From NCBI GenBank assembly GCA_947383275.1, contig CANDCW010000002.1:1-64000 (forward strand): DNA of 64,000 nucleotides, in the 5' to 3' direction. Under the pieces are notes generated by a model. That model did no database searches, was not told where the DNA came from, and worked only from the letters and a program-made list of their open reading frames with translations. Positions 50,057-58,252 of this stretch are shown here, in pieces. The position numbers and the translations under genes were made by a program. Position 1 is the first letter of the stretch. The number at the start of each line of letters is the position of its first letter. This stretch comes from an uncultured Bacillota bacterium (lineage in GTDB: Bacteria > Bacillota > Clostridia > Oscillospirales > Oscillospiraceae).

Positions 50057-50530
50057 TTACGGTTGTTCCAACTTTGCTTTACCGCTGACTTCATCCATAT
50101 GGACCTGCCACACGGCGGCTGCTGACAGGCTCTGCTCACTGATTGCCTGAAAACCGGCCATGTCGTTGGGAGTGAGTTTTTGGCATAGGGCCCGAAGAGC
50201 GGCGGTTTTTTGGTCAGGGTCAGTGACTTCGCTGGCCGTTCCGGTGACGATGGCAGATTGAAACCATGTGGAGTACATGGCTGGGGGCACAAAGACGGGC
50301 CGGTCGTCCCCCACGAACGTAATACAAACCCGGGGGAATCGGCGCAGCAGACCAACTTTGCGGCCCTCGTGGGCGCAGTGGAAATAAAGATTGTCTCCCA
50401 TCCGAACAAAGGACAGAGGCAGGCAATAGGGGGCGGGGCCTCCACTGGAGATCGCGATTACGCCGTGGGTACAGCGGTCAATAAGGGCCAGAGCAAAGTC
50501 CCGGCTCTGAGCGCGGTCATTTCGTCTCAT
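50057..50530 (-). CDS. Pyridoxamine 5'-phosphate oxidase-fold flavoprotein (NimA-like)
   Basis: A 157-residue split-barrel protein of the PPOX superfamily. The N-terminus has DFALALIDRCTHGVIAI, then YCLPLSFVRMGDNLYFHCAHEGRKV, the FMN-binding pattern shared with NimA-like nitroimidazole reductases. VCITFVGDD and a late VWQVHMDEVSGK complete the fold. It could be a flavin reductase of nitro compounds or a housekeeping flavoprotein; Nim-type resistance cannot be claimed. ATG 50530 lies inside the end of the DUF4364 gene (14-base overlap), so the two are translationally coupled. Confidence 0.9.
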   Translation of the reverse strand: MRRNDRAQSRDFALALIDRCTHGVIAISSGGPAPYCLPLSFVRMGDNLYFHCAHEGRKVGLLRRFPRVCITFVGDDRPVFVPPAMYSTWFQSAIVTGTASEVTDPDQKTAALRALCQKLTPNDMAGFQAISEQSLSAAAVWQVHMDEVSGKAKLEQP

Positions 50531-51056
50531 GATGTTCCTCCTCGGGCTGATCTAACAACCGGATAATATTCAGATAGAGGGTGGAAGGGGCCTCCTGAAA
50601 GACCTGAGCCCAGCGCTGGGCCTGCTCTGGGCTGGGGGCCAGCAGGGCCAGGTGGAGCAGGGGGGAGGTTTCATCCTCCAGGGTCAGGTATAAGCTGGCG
50701 GTGCCGTCCTCTTTCCGGACAATCTGGCTGCGGACTTGGGCTTCCCTTCGCAGGGCCTCATTTACCTGAATCAGATTTTCATTGCACCGTTGCCGCACCG
50801 ACCGGGGCAGGCTGCTCTCGCAGATCTGACTGTTGCGCCGGCCCTTGTCTGTGATGGCATAGCGTTCCCCCTCCAGAGTCAGCTGGCCGGTGGCCACCAT
50901 ATGGTCCACCGCCTGGGTAAGGGAGAAGTAGTCCACCCCCGCATCGCACAGAGCCAGTTCAAACAGCTGCAAAAAGGTGATTGGGCCAGCGGCCCGATCC
51001 ATAATATACAAGACCAACAGCTTCAGGTCCAGATCGTCTTGGATAAATCCGATCAT
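50517..51056 (-). CDS. DUF4364 family protein
   Basis: A 179-residue protein of the DUF4364 family common in Clostridia. It begins MIGFIQDDLDLKLLVLYIMDRA and has a winged-helix-like N-terminal half (FSLTQAVDHMVATGQL, then YAITDKGRRN). The fold suggests a DNA- or protein-binding regulator, but no role is known. I use ATG 51056, with AGGAAGGA upstream and a promoter just in front; a longer in-frame reading would pass through the promoter. Confidence 0.9.
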   Translation of the reverse strand: MIGFIQDDLDLKLLVLYIMDRAAGPITFLQLFELALCDAGVDYFSLTQAVDHMVATGQLTLEGERYAITDKGRRNSQICESSLPRSVRQRCNENLIQVNEALRREAQVRSQIVRKEDGTASLYLTLEDETSPLLHLALLAPSPEQAQRWAQVFQEAPSTLYLNIIRLLDQPEEEHHETK

Positions 51057-51093
51057 AGCGGCGTTCCTTCCTCTCAGTATCTTTGCATCACTT

Positions 51094-51122
51094 ATTATAG
51101 CCTCAAACTGGAAAAAGAGCAA
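51094..51122 (-). promoter_or_regulatory. Promoter of the DUF4364-PPOX operon
   Basis: On the minus strand TTGCTC (51122-51117), 17-base spacer, TATAAT (51099-51094). Confidence 0.7.
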
Positions 51123-51143
51123 GAGAAAAACCGGCCCTCCTGC

Positions 51144-51170
51144 ACCAAAACCCGCCTGGTACATAAGATG
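51144..51170 (+). promoter_or_regulatory. Possible sporulation (SigK-like) promoter of the Cys-rich protein gene
   Basis: AC (51144-51145), 16 bases, then CATAAGATG (51162-51170). This resembles the SigK pattern AC-N16-CATANNNTA except for the last base. No good sigma-A promoter was found in front of this gene. Weak evidence. Confidence 0.3.
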
Positions 51171-51190
51171 TGTTGTAAGCAAAACCCCTA

Positions 51191-51209
51191 ATGGGCGCTC
51201 AACGCCCAT
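51191..51209 (+). repeat. Small hairpin in the leader of the Cys-rich protein gene
   Basis: ATGGGCG (51191-51197) and CGCCCAT (51203-51209) form a perfect 7-bp stem with a 5-base loop, 28 bases before the start codon. It could stabilise the mRNA or serve as an operator. Confidence 0.5.
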
Positions 51210-51236
51210 GACCATCCAAATCTAGGAGGGAATTCT

Positions 51237-52070
51237 ATGCCAGAAAAGGTCGTGCCCGGCCCCGTCTGCGATGACCGTAGTATCCGGGAGGCCGTATGCA
51301 TACACACGAAAAAGATTTTCGACTCGTGCCGTGATAAAGACTGTGTCGAGGATTTACGGGTATATCCCACCCGCTGTTCCCAGGAGGTAATCGACCGGGC
51401 TCAGTCCGTTAAGGCTTGCTCTGCCGAGCTGCTTTACGCGTACATTGATGTGGAGCCGGTCACCTTTAACCGGGGCTTCTATACTGTGGATGTACGGTAT
51501 TTCTACCGCATCACCGCCGATGCCTTTGTAGGCGCTGCCCGCCCCGTCCAGGTCAGCGGCCTGGCAGTGTTCAGCAAGCGGGCCATGCTTTTCGGCAGTG
51601 AGAGCGGTTCCAAGAGCTTTACGTCTGATGACAACGAGAATCAGGTCAGGTGCGTACCCCAGTCTAGCCTACCCACAGCGGTAGTGGAGGCGGTTGATCC
51701 TCTGATTCTGAGCCTGAAACTTGTGGATGTCTGTGAATGCCGCCCTTGCGACTGCGGTTGTGTGGACATCCCCATGGCGGTAGCCGCCTGCTTCGGCGAT
51801 GAACTGGTGACCAGCGGCGATCAGCACCGGATGTTTATCACCCTGGGGCAGTTCTCCATCATCCGTATGGAACGGGATACCCAGCTACTCATCCCTGCTT
51901 ACGACTACTGCATCCCCACGAAGGACTGCAGCTGCAGCGATGATGCCAGTCAGGATGATCCCTGCGATATGTTCCGTCAGGTCCAATTTCCGGTGGACGA
52001 GTTTTTCCCGCCCAACACCATCTCGACTACCAGCAGTGCTGCCGGTAGCGGCAATTGCTGCTGCCGGTAA
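51237..52070 (+). CDS. Cysteine-rich conserved protein of unknown function
   Basis: A 277-residue protein I recognise as a type common in Clostridia but with no assigned role. It opens PEKVVPGPVCDDRSIREAVC and continues with FDSCRDKDCVEDLRVYPTR, then TFNRGFYTVDVRYFYRITADAF. The middle is beta-rich. The C-terminal half has Cys clusters (CECRPCDCGCVD, CSCSDD) and ends GSGNCCCR. No signal peptide or membrane helix is visible. Cys-rich, repetitive-edged proteins like this occur in spore coats and exosporium, and a SigK-like promoter fits, but that is inference. ATG 51237 has TAGGAGGG seven bases upstream. It is followed by a strong terminator and is monocistronic. Confidence 0.85.
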   Translation: MPEKVVPGPVCDDRSIREAVCIHTKKIFDSCRDKDCVEDLRVYPTRCSQEVIDRAQSVKACSAELLYAYIDVEPVTFNRGFYTVDVRYFYRITADAFVGAARPVQVSGLAVFSKRAMLFGSESGSKSFTSDDNENQVRCVPQSSLPTAVVEAVDPLILSLKLVDVCECRPCDCGCVDIPMAVAACFGDELVTSGDQHRMFITLGQFSIIRMERDTQLLIPAYDYCIPTKDCSCSDDASQDDPCDMFRQVQFPVDEFFPPNTISTTSSAAGSGNCCCR

Positions 52071-52105
52071 TAAAAAGGGCCGCCCAGTGGGCGGTCCTTT
52101 TTATT
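52069..52105. terminator. Bidirectional terminator after the Cys-rich protein gene and cardiolipin synthase
   Basis: AAAAAGGGCCGCCC (52072-52085) pairs with GGGCGGTCCTTTTT (52089-52102), 3-base loop, one G-T pair. A- and T-rich flanks allow use in both directions by the convergent genes. Confidence 0.9.
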
Positions 52106-53631
52106 CACATTAGAGGTGCGAAAACCCGCAAAATACTGCGGTACAGCTGGAGAAGGATATTTAAATGCTTGAACTGGCGTAGGGAACAGGGCTGAGATGC
52201 CTTTAAGGTAGCTTCAAAATCCTTGCGGATGTCCCGGATGCAGGGGGCTTCGCAAAGCCAGACGCCGTCTTCAAAATGGAGGAACAGGCTGCGGTAGTCC
52301 AGGTTGACGGTGCCAACAGTGGCGAAACGGTCATCAACTACGAAATTCTTTGCATGGATAAAGCCGGGGGTATACTCGTATATCTTTACCCCCGCCTCCA
52401 GCAGGGGGGGATAGTGAGCCCGGGTGACCTCGAAGACATACCGCTTGTCGGGGATGTGAGGAGTAATGATGCGTACATCCACTCCAGATTTGGCGGCATT
52501 GCATAGTGCGGTATTGGTAGCCACGTCGATAACAAGATAGGGAGTGGTAATGTAAATATAGTTTTTGGCCTTGGCGATCATGTTCAAATAGACCGCCTGA
52601 CCTACCGTCTCCCGATCCAGAGGGGTATCGGTGTAGGGCTGGACATATCCCGTCCAGGGCCGTACCGGGGCTGCGGGGGGATGGAAATACTCAAAATTTT
52701 CGTCCCAATTGGCGATATAGTCCCACATCGTCAGGAACATCACAGTCATGGACCAGACGGCGTCCCCCTCCAGGAGGATGGCGCTGTCCTTCCAATGGCC
52801 AAACCGCTCACGAACGTTGATATATTCGTCGGCCAGATTGATCCCTCCGGTAAAGCCGGTTTTGCCGTCGATAATGAGCAGCTTTCGGTGATCCCGGTTA
52901 TTCAGGCGCAGAGACATTACTGGAAGAAAACGGTTGAATACCCGGCATTGAATGCCCTTTTTGGATAGAATTTCGTCATAGTCCCTGGGAAGCGTGAACA
53001 TACAGCCGAAGTCGTCATACAGCACCCGGACCTCCACGCCCTGAGCGGCTTTCCGTTCCAGGATAGCCAGGATGCTGTCCCAAAAGACACCGGGCTGAAT
53101 GATAAAATATTCCAGGAAAATATATTTTTCCGCCTTTTCCAGCTCCTCCAGCATCCGAGGAAAGGCGGCGTCGCCCAGGGGGAAATACTCGGTCTCCGTG
53201 TTGGTGTACGCGGGGCAGGCTGCCCGGCGCTCTAGATAGTTGGCCTGTCCGGCGGCGTCGCCGCCCAGGGGAATGAGGTCGTCCGCTTTAAAATCTTCTT
53301 GCAGGGTGGAGGCTGTCTTTTGCAGCATGCCCTGCATCCGTTTCAGGGTCCGTTTGGGGACATATCCGCCTCCCACCAGAATGTAGAAGGCGCCTCCAAA
53401 GATGGGGAAGGGTAAAATCAATAGGAGCCAGGCGATTTTATAACCTGGCTCCATACGGCTGCCCACAATGGCAACAGCAGCGCTGACGCTTGTGAGGATA
53501 CAACACCAGTAGAAAATTTCGGTGTAAGCGGAGAAGGAGAACACCATGATAGCCAGTGCAGCAATCTGGGCCAGCAGGGCCAGGGCCATAAATACAGAGC
53601 GGTGGAAGAGAATATAGAGCACCTTTTTCAT
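52105..53631 (-). CDS. cls: Cardiolipin synthase
   Basis: A 508-residue phospholipase-D-type enzyme that makes cardiolipin from phosphatidylglycerol. Three hydrophobic segments lie at the N-terminus (about 10-95). Two HKD motifs are present: DHRKLLIIDGKTGFTGG near residue 255 and FIHAKNFVVDDRFATVG near 430. The ATG at 53631 follows AGGTGA, and that site could pair weakly with the CACC before the ATG. A phosphodiesterase gene lies 43 bases upstream on the same strand and may share the transcript. Confidence 0.95.
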   Translation of the reverse strand: MKKVLYILFHRSVFMALALLAQIAALAIMVFSFSAYTEIFYWCCILTSVSAAVAIVGSRMEPGYKIAWLLLILPFPIFGGAFYILVGGGYVPKRTLKRMQGMLQKTASTLQEDFKADDLIPLGGDAAGQANYLERRAACPAYTNTETEYFPLGDAAFPRMLEELEKAEKYIFLEYFIIQPGVFWDSILAILERKAAQGVEVRVLYDDFGCMFTLPRDYDEILSKKGIQCRVFNRFLPVMSLRLNNRDHRKLLIIDGKTGFTGGINLADEYINVRERFGHWKDSAILLEGDAVWSMTVMFLTMWDYIANWDENFEYFHPPAAPVRPWTGYVQPYTDTPLDRETVGQAVYLNMIAKAKNYIYITTPYLVIDVATNTALCNAAKSGVDVRIITPHIPDKRYVFEVTRAHYPPLLEAGVKIYEYTPGFIHAKNFVVDDRFATVGTVNLDYRSLFLHFEDGVWLCEAPCIRDIRKDFEATLKASQPCSLRQFKHLNILLQLYRSILRVFAPLM

Positions 53632-53674
53632 GGTGAATCACCTCACGATGATCAAAATGTGCAGAGAGCAATGG

Positions 53675-54133
53675 TTACGTCTTGTGCAGAGAGCAGAAAA
53701 TGTGCCCGTTGTCCAGTTCGATCAGTCCATAACCGGACCGGGCGGGGCCGGGATTCATCATCCATAGACCGTCCTCCAGCTGTTGGCAGAGGGGGATATG
53801 GGTATGTCCGAAGAGCAGGATATCCGCTCCCACAACCCTGGCATCATTAATGGCCAGCTCGTAGCCGCTTTTAACACCCCAACAGTGCCCGTGAGAGAGA
53901 AGGATGGACGTCCCTTCCAGAGTAATGTTCTTTTTGACGGGAACGCCTCCCCCCCAGCCGTCACAGTTGCCGGGGACAAGGCAGAAAGGCAGCTTGGGAT
54001 AGTGTTCGGCTACTTCCTGGGCGTCATACATCATGTCGCCCAGGTGGATGACTTGATGAGGCTGATGGAGGTCAATGGCGGCGTACATGCCGGACAGAGA
54101 GCGATGGGAATCTGAGAAGACCAAAATTTTCAA
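53675..54133 (-). CDS. YfcE/MJ0936-family metallophosphoesterase
   Basis: A 152-residue phosphodiesterase with the complete metal site: FSDSHRS, HLGDMM, PGNCDGW, LSHGH and FGHTHIP. Family members hydrolyse small phosphodiesters such as bis-pNPP in vitro; natural substrate unknown. The start is TTG 54133 (LKILVFSDSH), with GGTGA about 8-12 bases upstream. In many Firmicutes this gene follows rph and an XTP pyrophosphatase gene; neither is here. Confidence 0.92.
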   Translation of the reverse strand: MKILVFSDSHRSLSGMYAAIDLHQPHQVIHLGDMMYDAQEVAEHYPKLPFCLVPGNCDGWGGGVPVKKNITLEGTSILLSHGHCWGVKSGYELAINDARVVGADILLFGHTHIPLCQQLEDGLWMMNPGPARSGYGLIELDNGHIFCSLHKT

Positions 54134-54224
54134 GCTGTGTCACCAGGCCCTTTCTTTGCATATACTAAGATAGTCACAAAGGTTGAAGCATTACCGGATC
54201 AAAATGATTGGGGAGGGAGTAGCA

Positions 54225-54464
54225 ATGGAACTGACGGAAAAAAATCGGGACGCCATTACCCGGCTGGCGAAATCCAGCGACGCGCAAAAACTAATGGAAT
54301 TATTGCAGAAGCAGAGCGGACAGGTTAAGCAGGCGGCTCAGCAGGCGGCAGCGGGGGATCCTGCCCAGCTGATGGCAATCATGGACCAGCTTATGCACAG
54401 CAAGGAGGGAGCCGAGCTGGTGGACCGAATCGACAGCCAGGCCAAGCAGGCGGGGCTGAAGTAA
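54225..54464 (+). CDS. Small helical protein of unknown function, first of a three-gene cluster
   Basis: A 79-residue, probably all-helical soluble protein, rich in Gln, Ala and Lys (KQSGQVKQAAQQAAAGDPAQ). I start it at ATG 54225, seven bases after GGGAGGG; an in-frame start 14 codons earlier has no site. It precedes two further small unknown genes on the same strand. Not recognised. Confidence 0.75.
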   Translation: MELTEKNRDAITRLAKSSDAQKLMELLQKQSGQVKQAAQQAAAGDPAQLMAIMDQLMHSKEGAELVDRIDSQAKQAGLK

Positions 54465-54495
54465 TCCGGTAGGGACCCGGAAAGGGGGAAGCGCT

Positions 54496-54924
54496 GTGGC
54501 GGAGTTTGAGGACAAACTGAATTCCATTTTGGGCAACCAGGCAGCTATGAATCAGATTATGGCCCTGGCGCGTTCCCTGTCCGGGGATCAGCCGCCCCAG
54601 CAAGCCCCCGCCCTGGATAGTCCGGAAGGGGAGGAAGAACCTACATATGTGCCCGTAACATCGGCGCCAGAGGAGCAAGCTGCCCCAGATCTGTCCAGCC
54701 TGTTGGGGCAAATCGATCCCAAAATGCTCCAGGTGGGGATGGACGTGGTCCGCCGGATGCAGAGCACCGACGATCGCAGCGCCGCCCTGCTTAATGCCCT
54801 TCGCCCATTTTTGCGGGAAGAGAAGCAGGCCCGGCTTGACCGGGCCCTCCAAATTACCCGGATGGCCAAGCTGGTTCGGGCAGCCATGGGCGCCTTGGGG
54901 GGAAAGGAGGGGGAGCGTGTATAA
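54496..54924 (+). CDS. Small protein with helical ends and acidic-proline linker, unknown function
   Basis: A 142-residue protein starting at GTG 54496 (GGGGGAAG upstream). Residues 1-35 (FEDKLNSILGNQAAMNQIM) and 85-140 are helical, with methionine- and alanine-rich faces. The linker at about 36-70 is rich in Pro and Glu. The C-terminus is strongly basic (REEKQARLDRALQITRMAKL). Second gene of the cluster, overlapping the third by eight bases. Not recognised. Confidence 0.78.
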   Translation: MAEFEDKLNSILGNQAAMNQIMALARSLSGDQPPQQAPALDSPEGEEEPTYVPVTSAPEEQAAPDLSSLLGQIDPKMLQVGMDVVRRMQSTDDRSAALLNALRPFLREEKQARLDRALQITRMAKLVRAAMGALGGKEGERV

Positions 54925-55252
54925 CCGCTACATCCCAGAGGACGCGTCCTACGCCAGAATTGAGGCGGAGGCGCCCCGTTCCCACAGCTTCGGGAGCGCC
55001 CCCCGGCAGCAGCCCTTTCGGTTTCCTGATTTTTTATCCGGAAAGGAGGGCGGAATTGCTGCCAACCTGTCTGGCCTGCTAAAAAACCTTCGCCTGGATA
55101 ACTTCGATAGCGGCGATCTGCTGCTGATGCTCATCCTGCTGTACTTATTGGTGGAGGGAGACGACCTGGAACTGGTTATCGCCCTGGGGCTGACGCTGAT
55201 TATGGGGCTGGGGGATAGCAAGGAGGAGTCGCTTTACCCGCCCAGCGTATGA
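54917..55252 (+). CDS. Small membrane-associated protein, third of the cluster, unknown function
   Basis: A 111-residue protein starting at GTG 54917, five bases after GGAGGGGG. The N-terminal half is polar (VYNRYIPEDASYARIEAEAP). The C-terminal half has two hydrophobic stretches separated by VEGDDLE (about 75-86 and 92-104), suggesting a membrane hairpin. It overlaps the preceding gene by eight bases, so the two are coupled. Its last 19 bases overlap the 3' end of the convergent gene at 55234. Unknown function; a similar pattern is recalled from other Clostridia. Confidence 0.75.
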   Translation: MYNRYIPEDASYARIEAEAPRSHSFGSAPRQQPFRFPDFLSGKEGGIAANLSGLLKNLRLDNFDSGDLLLMLILLYLLVEGDDLELVIALGLTLIMGLGDSKEESLYPPSV

Positions 55253-55995
55253 AGAACTTCTCCGTCCGGAAGAGCGAAGGAGCCGTCGGTGGGACAGGGG
55301 GATTGGACAGGGGCATAGGCCGTCATACGGTAGACCAGCTGGCCGTCCTCCTCACTCTCCGCAGAAACCAGCAGTCCGTTGTCCACGCTAACCCAGAACC
55401 GCTGGAGCTGCTTGGAACCGGAGGTCTGGACTTGTACCAGGATGCAAGGTAGATCGCCCCGCAGCTCATATCCGGCGGCGGTAATCTCACTGGGCTCCAG
55501 CTCCAGAACGGTCTCGTAAGTTGGGATGTGCTGGGCCAGGTCAGAGGATTTTTCATCCGCCGGGGTGCTCTGGTACTGCTGAGAGCCGTCATACCAGTAG
55601 TAGGCGGCATCCCCGCCGATGAGGTCGTGGCGCACCACTCCGGAGGGAAGCGTCTGGATAGTGTGAGACCAGCCGCCGTCCGCCCACACTTGCACTTGAG
55701 AGGTAGAGGAACCACCGGCCCAGAAGGTCTCCACAGTCAGCTCCCGATAATAGCTGGCGGGGCGCGCCAGAGTGGCAACTACCCCGGTGACAGTCTGTGT
55801 GGTGACTTCGATTCGTTGGTAATCCTGCTCCGGACCTCCGGCTGCGGACAGATCGCCCAGCCCGGCGCTGGCGGAGGGGAGGATCACCTCGGGCGTATTG
55901 GCGGCAAAGAGAACCCGCCCAAAGCTGGCGCAAATAGCCACCGCCATTAGAGCCACAATGGCGACCACGATTGCCAGCCGTTTTTTTTGTTCCAA
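55234..55995 (-). CDS. Membrane-anchored extracellular protein of unknown function
   Basis: A 253-residue protein with a TTG start at 55995 (GAGAGGGGG upstream), a basic N-terminus and one membrane anchor at about 6-32. The outside part is beta-rich (RELTVETFWAGGSSTSQVQVWADGG, given here in pieces: RELTVETFW, SQVQVWADGG) and vaguely resembles LolA/RseB-type half-barrels. That similarity is by eye only. It lies 15 bases after the wecB stop on the same strand and is probably co-transcribed with wecA-wecB. Its 3' end overlaps a convergent gene by 19 bases. Confidence 0.8.
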   Translation of the reverse strand: MEQKKRLAIVVAIVALMAVAICASFGRVLFAANTPEVILPSASAGLGDLSAAGGPEQDYQRIEVTTQTVTGVVATLARPASYYRELTVETFWAGGSSTSQVQVWADGGWSHTIQTLPSGVVRHDLIGGDAAYYWYDGSQQYQSTPADEKSSDLAQHIPTYETVLELEPSEITAAGYELRGDLPCILVQVQTSGSKQLQRFWVSVDNGLLVSAESEEDGQLVYRMTAYAPVQSPCPTDGSFALPDGEVLHTLGG

Positions 55996-56010
55996 GGGTG
56001 TGCCCCCTCT

Positions 56011-57153
56011 CTAGCCCCCGAAGGCATCAGGCGGCGTTTCACGCAGGCCGAAGTGCCAAGCGATGGCGTCAGCAATGCGACGGCAGGCCCGACCGTCCCC
56101 GTAGGGGTTGGCGGCGTGGGCCATTTTTTCGTACTCATCCTGATTGGACAGAAGTTGGGAGGCCATTTGGAAGACGGATTCCTCTTCCACGCCGGCTAGG
56201 CGGACCGTCCCTGCGGAAACCGCTTCGGGACGCTCGGTCTCCTTCCGCAGGACAAGCACCGGCCTGCCCAGGGCGGGAGCCTCCTCCTGAAGCCCGCCTG
56301 AGTCAGTCATCACCAGATGGCACCGGGCCATCAGATTGTGCATCTCTCGTACATCCAGAGGGTCAATCAGATGGATACGGGGGTGGCCGCCCAAGTATTG
56401 GTGGGCCGCCTCCTGGACCACGGGGGACAGGTGGACAGGGTAGACCAGCTCCGTTTCCGGAAAGGCATCTGCCACACGGCGGAGGGCGGTCATGATGCTG
56501 GCCATCGGCTGGCCGTAGTTTTCCCGCCGGTGGCAGGTAACAAGAATTACTTTTTGATTTACATAATCTAGATTATTTAAAACTTTGTTAGAAAAGTGAA
56601 AATCCTTTACAACAGTTGTTTTAAGAGCATCAATAACAGTATTGCCCGTTAAAAATACGCCCTTTGTAATATTTTCCCGGGCCAAGTTATCCCGATTGGC
56701 GGGGGTTGGGCAGAAGTGGAGGTCCGCGATGGCTCCCACTAGCTTCCGGTTGATTTCCTCGGGGAAAGGGGACCACTTGTCATAGGTGCGCAGGCCGGCC
56801 TCCACATGGCCCACCGGAATCTTGTGGTAGTAAGCTGCCAGCGCTCCGGCGAAGGTGGTGGAGGTGTCTCCGTGGACCAGAACCAGATCAGGCTTGGCCT
56901 CCTCCAGCACACGGTCCATACCCGTCAGACATTTGGAGGTAATGGTGGACAGAGTCTGGCAGGGCTCCATTACATCCAGGTCGTAGTTTGGTTTCAGCCG
57001 AAAAATATCCAACACCGAATCCAGCATCTCCCGGTGCTGGGCGGTAACACAGCAGATTGCCTCAAATTCCGGCCGCTTCGCCAGCTCCAGGGCTAACGGG
57101 GCCATTTTGATGGCCTCAGGCCGGGTGCCGAAAACAGTCATTACTTTCTTCAT
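56011..57153 (-). CDS. wecB: UDP-N-acetylglucosamine 2-epimerase (non-hydrolysing)
   Basis: A 380-residue GT-B-fold epimerase that interconverts UDP-GlcNAc and UDP-ManNAc for teichoic acid or other surface polymers. It opens KKVMTVFGTRPEAIKMAPL. Other conserved blocks are VHGDTSTTFAG, HVEAGLRT, FPEEINR, VTCHRREN and TDSGGLQEEAP. ATG 57153 overlaps the wecA-like gene by four bases. A block of about 100-140 bases in the middle (around 56541-56680) is strikingly AT-rich (24 G+C in the 100 bases 56541-56640), although the reading frame and conserved motifs continue through it. MnaA is the Bacillus name. Confidence 0.96.
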   Translation of the reverse strand: MKKVMTVFGTRPEAIKMAPLALELAKRPEFEAICCVTAQHREMLDSVLDIFRLKPNYDLDVMEPCQTLSTITSKCLTGMDRVLEEAKPDLVLVHGDTSTTFAGALAAYYHKIPVGHVEAGLRTYDKWSPFPEEINRKLVGAIADLHFCPTPANRDNLARENITKGVFLTGNTVIDALKTTVVKDFHFSNKVLNNLDYVNQKVILVTCHRRENYGQPMASIMTALRRVADAFPETELVYPVHLSPVVQEAAHQYLGGHPRIHLIDPLDVREMHNLMARCHLVMTDSGGLQEEAPALGRPVLVLRKETERPEAVSAGTVRLAGVEEESVFQMASQLLSNQDEYEKMAHAANPYGDGRACRRIADAIAWHFGLRETPPDAFGG

Positions 57154-58232
57154 GGATCGAAACGGTCCTCCTTGCTGGAGATTTTTTCACTGCTGCCGAC
57201 CCGGTCCAGATACAGCTTGCCTGCCACGCCCCCGGCGACGCACAAGGCCAGCAGGAAGATCATGGCCCGCACCACGCCGATGGTGGTGAGCACCACGGCG
57301 GACAGGCCCAGTATGGCGCTGATGACGTAGAGCACCGCTACCGCCTGCTTTTGGGAGAAGCCCATGTCGATGAGGCGGTGGTGGATGTGGCCCCGGTCGG
57401 GAGCCATGGGGGACTGGCCGTGGGACACCCGGCGGAGGATGGCAAAGCAGGTGTCAAAAATCGGCAGGCCCAGCATAAGGAAGGGGACGGCAAAGGAGAT
57501 GATGGCGTAGAACTTGAACAGCCCCTGGATGGACACCACCGCCAGAATAAAGCCCAGGAAGGTGGAGCCGGTGTCCCCCATAAAGATTTTAGCGGGGTTC
57601 AGGTTGTAGGGCAGAAAGCCGATGCCCCCACCCGCCAGGGCCCCCATGAGGATGGCCACGTCAGGCTCCTTCACGAAGAGGGCGATGACCAGCAGAGTCA
57701 TAGAACTGATGGTGGATACGCCGCAGGCCAGGCCGTCCAGACCGTCAATGAGATTGACGGCGTTGGTAATACCCACAATCCATAGCACCGTGATTGGGAT
57801 GGCAAGCCACCCCAGCTCCCAGTAGGGATCGGAGCTAAAAATATTGGGGTTGGACAGAAAATCAATGCGGTTGCCATGGAGCACGGCGACAAGGGCGGCG
57901 CCAATTTGAACCAAGAGCTTAGGCAGGGCGGGCAAGGCGAAGATGTCGTCCAAGATGCCCAGCATAACGATAATCACGCTGCCCAGCAGCATTCCGCGCA
58001 GCTCAGGTGTGAGGGGAAGAAAAACCAGTACGCTGAGGATGAAACCGAGGAAAATGGCCAGCCCGCCCATGCGGGGGATGGGGTGGTCATGCATCCGGCG
58101 GTTATCCTTGGGGACGTCCACAGCACCGACACGGAAAGCCAGTGTCCGAACCATGGGCGTGAAAATCAGCGCCACCAGGGCGGCGGTGAGCAGGGCGGCC
58201 AGGGCCAGCCCTACGGTGGGAAGTTGTAGCAT
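57150..58232 (-). CDS. tagO: Undecaprenyl-phosphate GlcNAc-1-phosphate transferase (WecA/TagO family)
   Basis: A 360-residue polytopic membrane enzyme of the MraY/WecA family with about 10-11 helices. It transfers GlcNAc-1-phosphate to undecaprenyl phosphate, starting wall teichoic acid or polysaccharide synthesis. Catalytic and metal residues are in MLGILDDIF, NAVNLIDGLDGLA and FMGDTGSTFLG. The sugar-binding loop is PDRGHIHHRLIDMG. The ATG at 58232 follows AAAGAGG. Coupled to wecB by a four-base overlap, which supports a shared role in polymer initiation. An AT-rich palindrome lies in its leader. Confidence 0.93.
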   Translation of the reverse strand: MLQLPTVGLALAALLTAALVALIFTPMVRTLAFRVGAVDVPKDNRRMHDHPIPRMGGLAIFLGFILSVLVFLPLTPELRGMLLGSVIIVMLGILDDIFALPALPKLLVQIGAALVAVLHGNRIDFLSNPNIFSSDPYWELGWLAIPITVLWIVGITNAVNLIDGLDGLACGVSTISSMTLLVIALFVKEPDVAILMGALAGGGIGFLPYNLNPAKIFMGDTGSTFLGFILAVVSIQGLFKFYAIISFAVPFLMLGLPIFDTCFAILRRVSHGQSPMAPDRGHIHHRLIDMGFSQKQAVAVLYVISAILGLSAVVLTTIGVVRAMIFLLALCVAGGVAGKLYLDRVGSSEKISSKEDRFDP

Positions 58233-58252
58233 AGTTTAGACCTCTTTCTTTT

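Noticed and set aside
50057..50530. Calling the PPOX-fold gene a nim nitroimidazole resistance gene
   Set aside because: The fold is shared by many harmless flavoproteins, and no insertion sequence or other resistance context is present.
53632..53650. Regulatory hairpin over the cls ribosome site (GGTGATTCACC)
   Set aside because: Only a 4-bp stem with a 3-base loop; too weak to claim.
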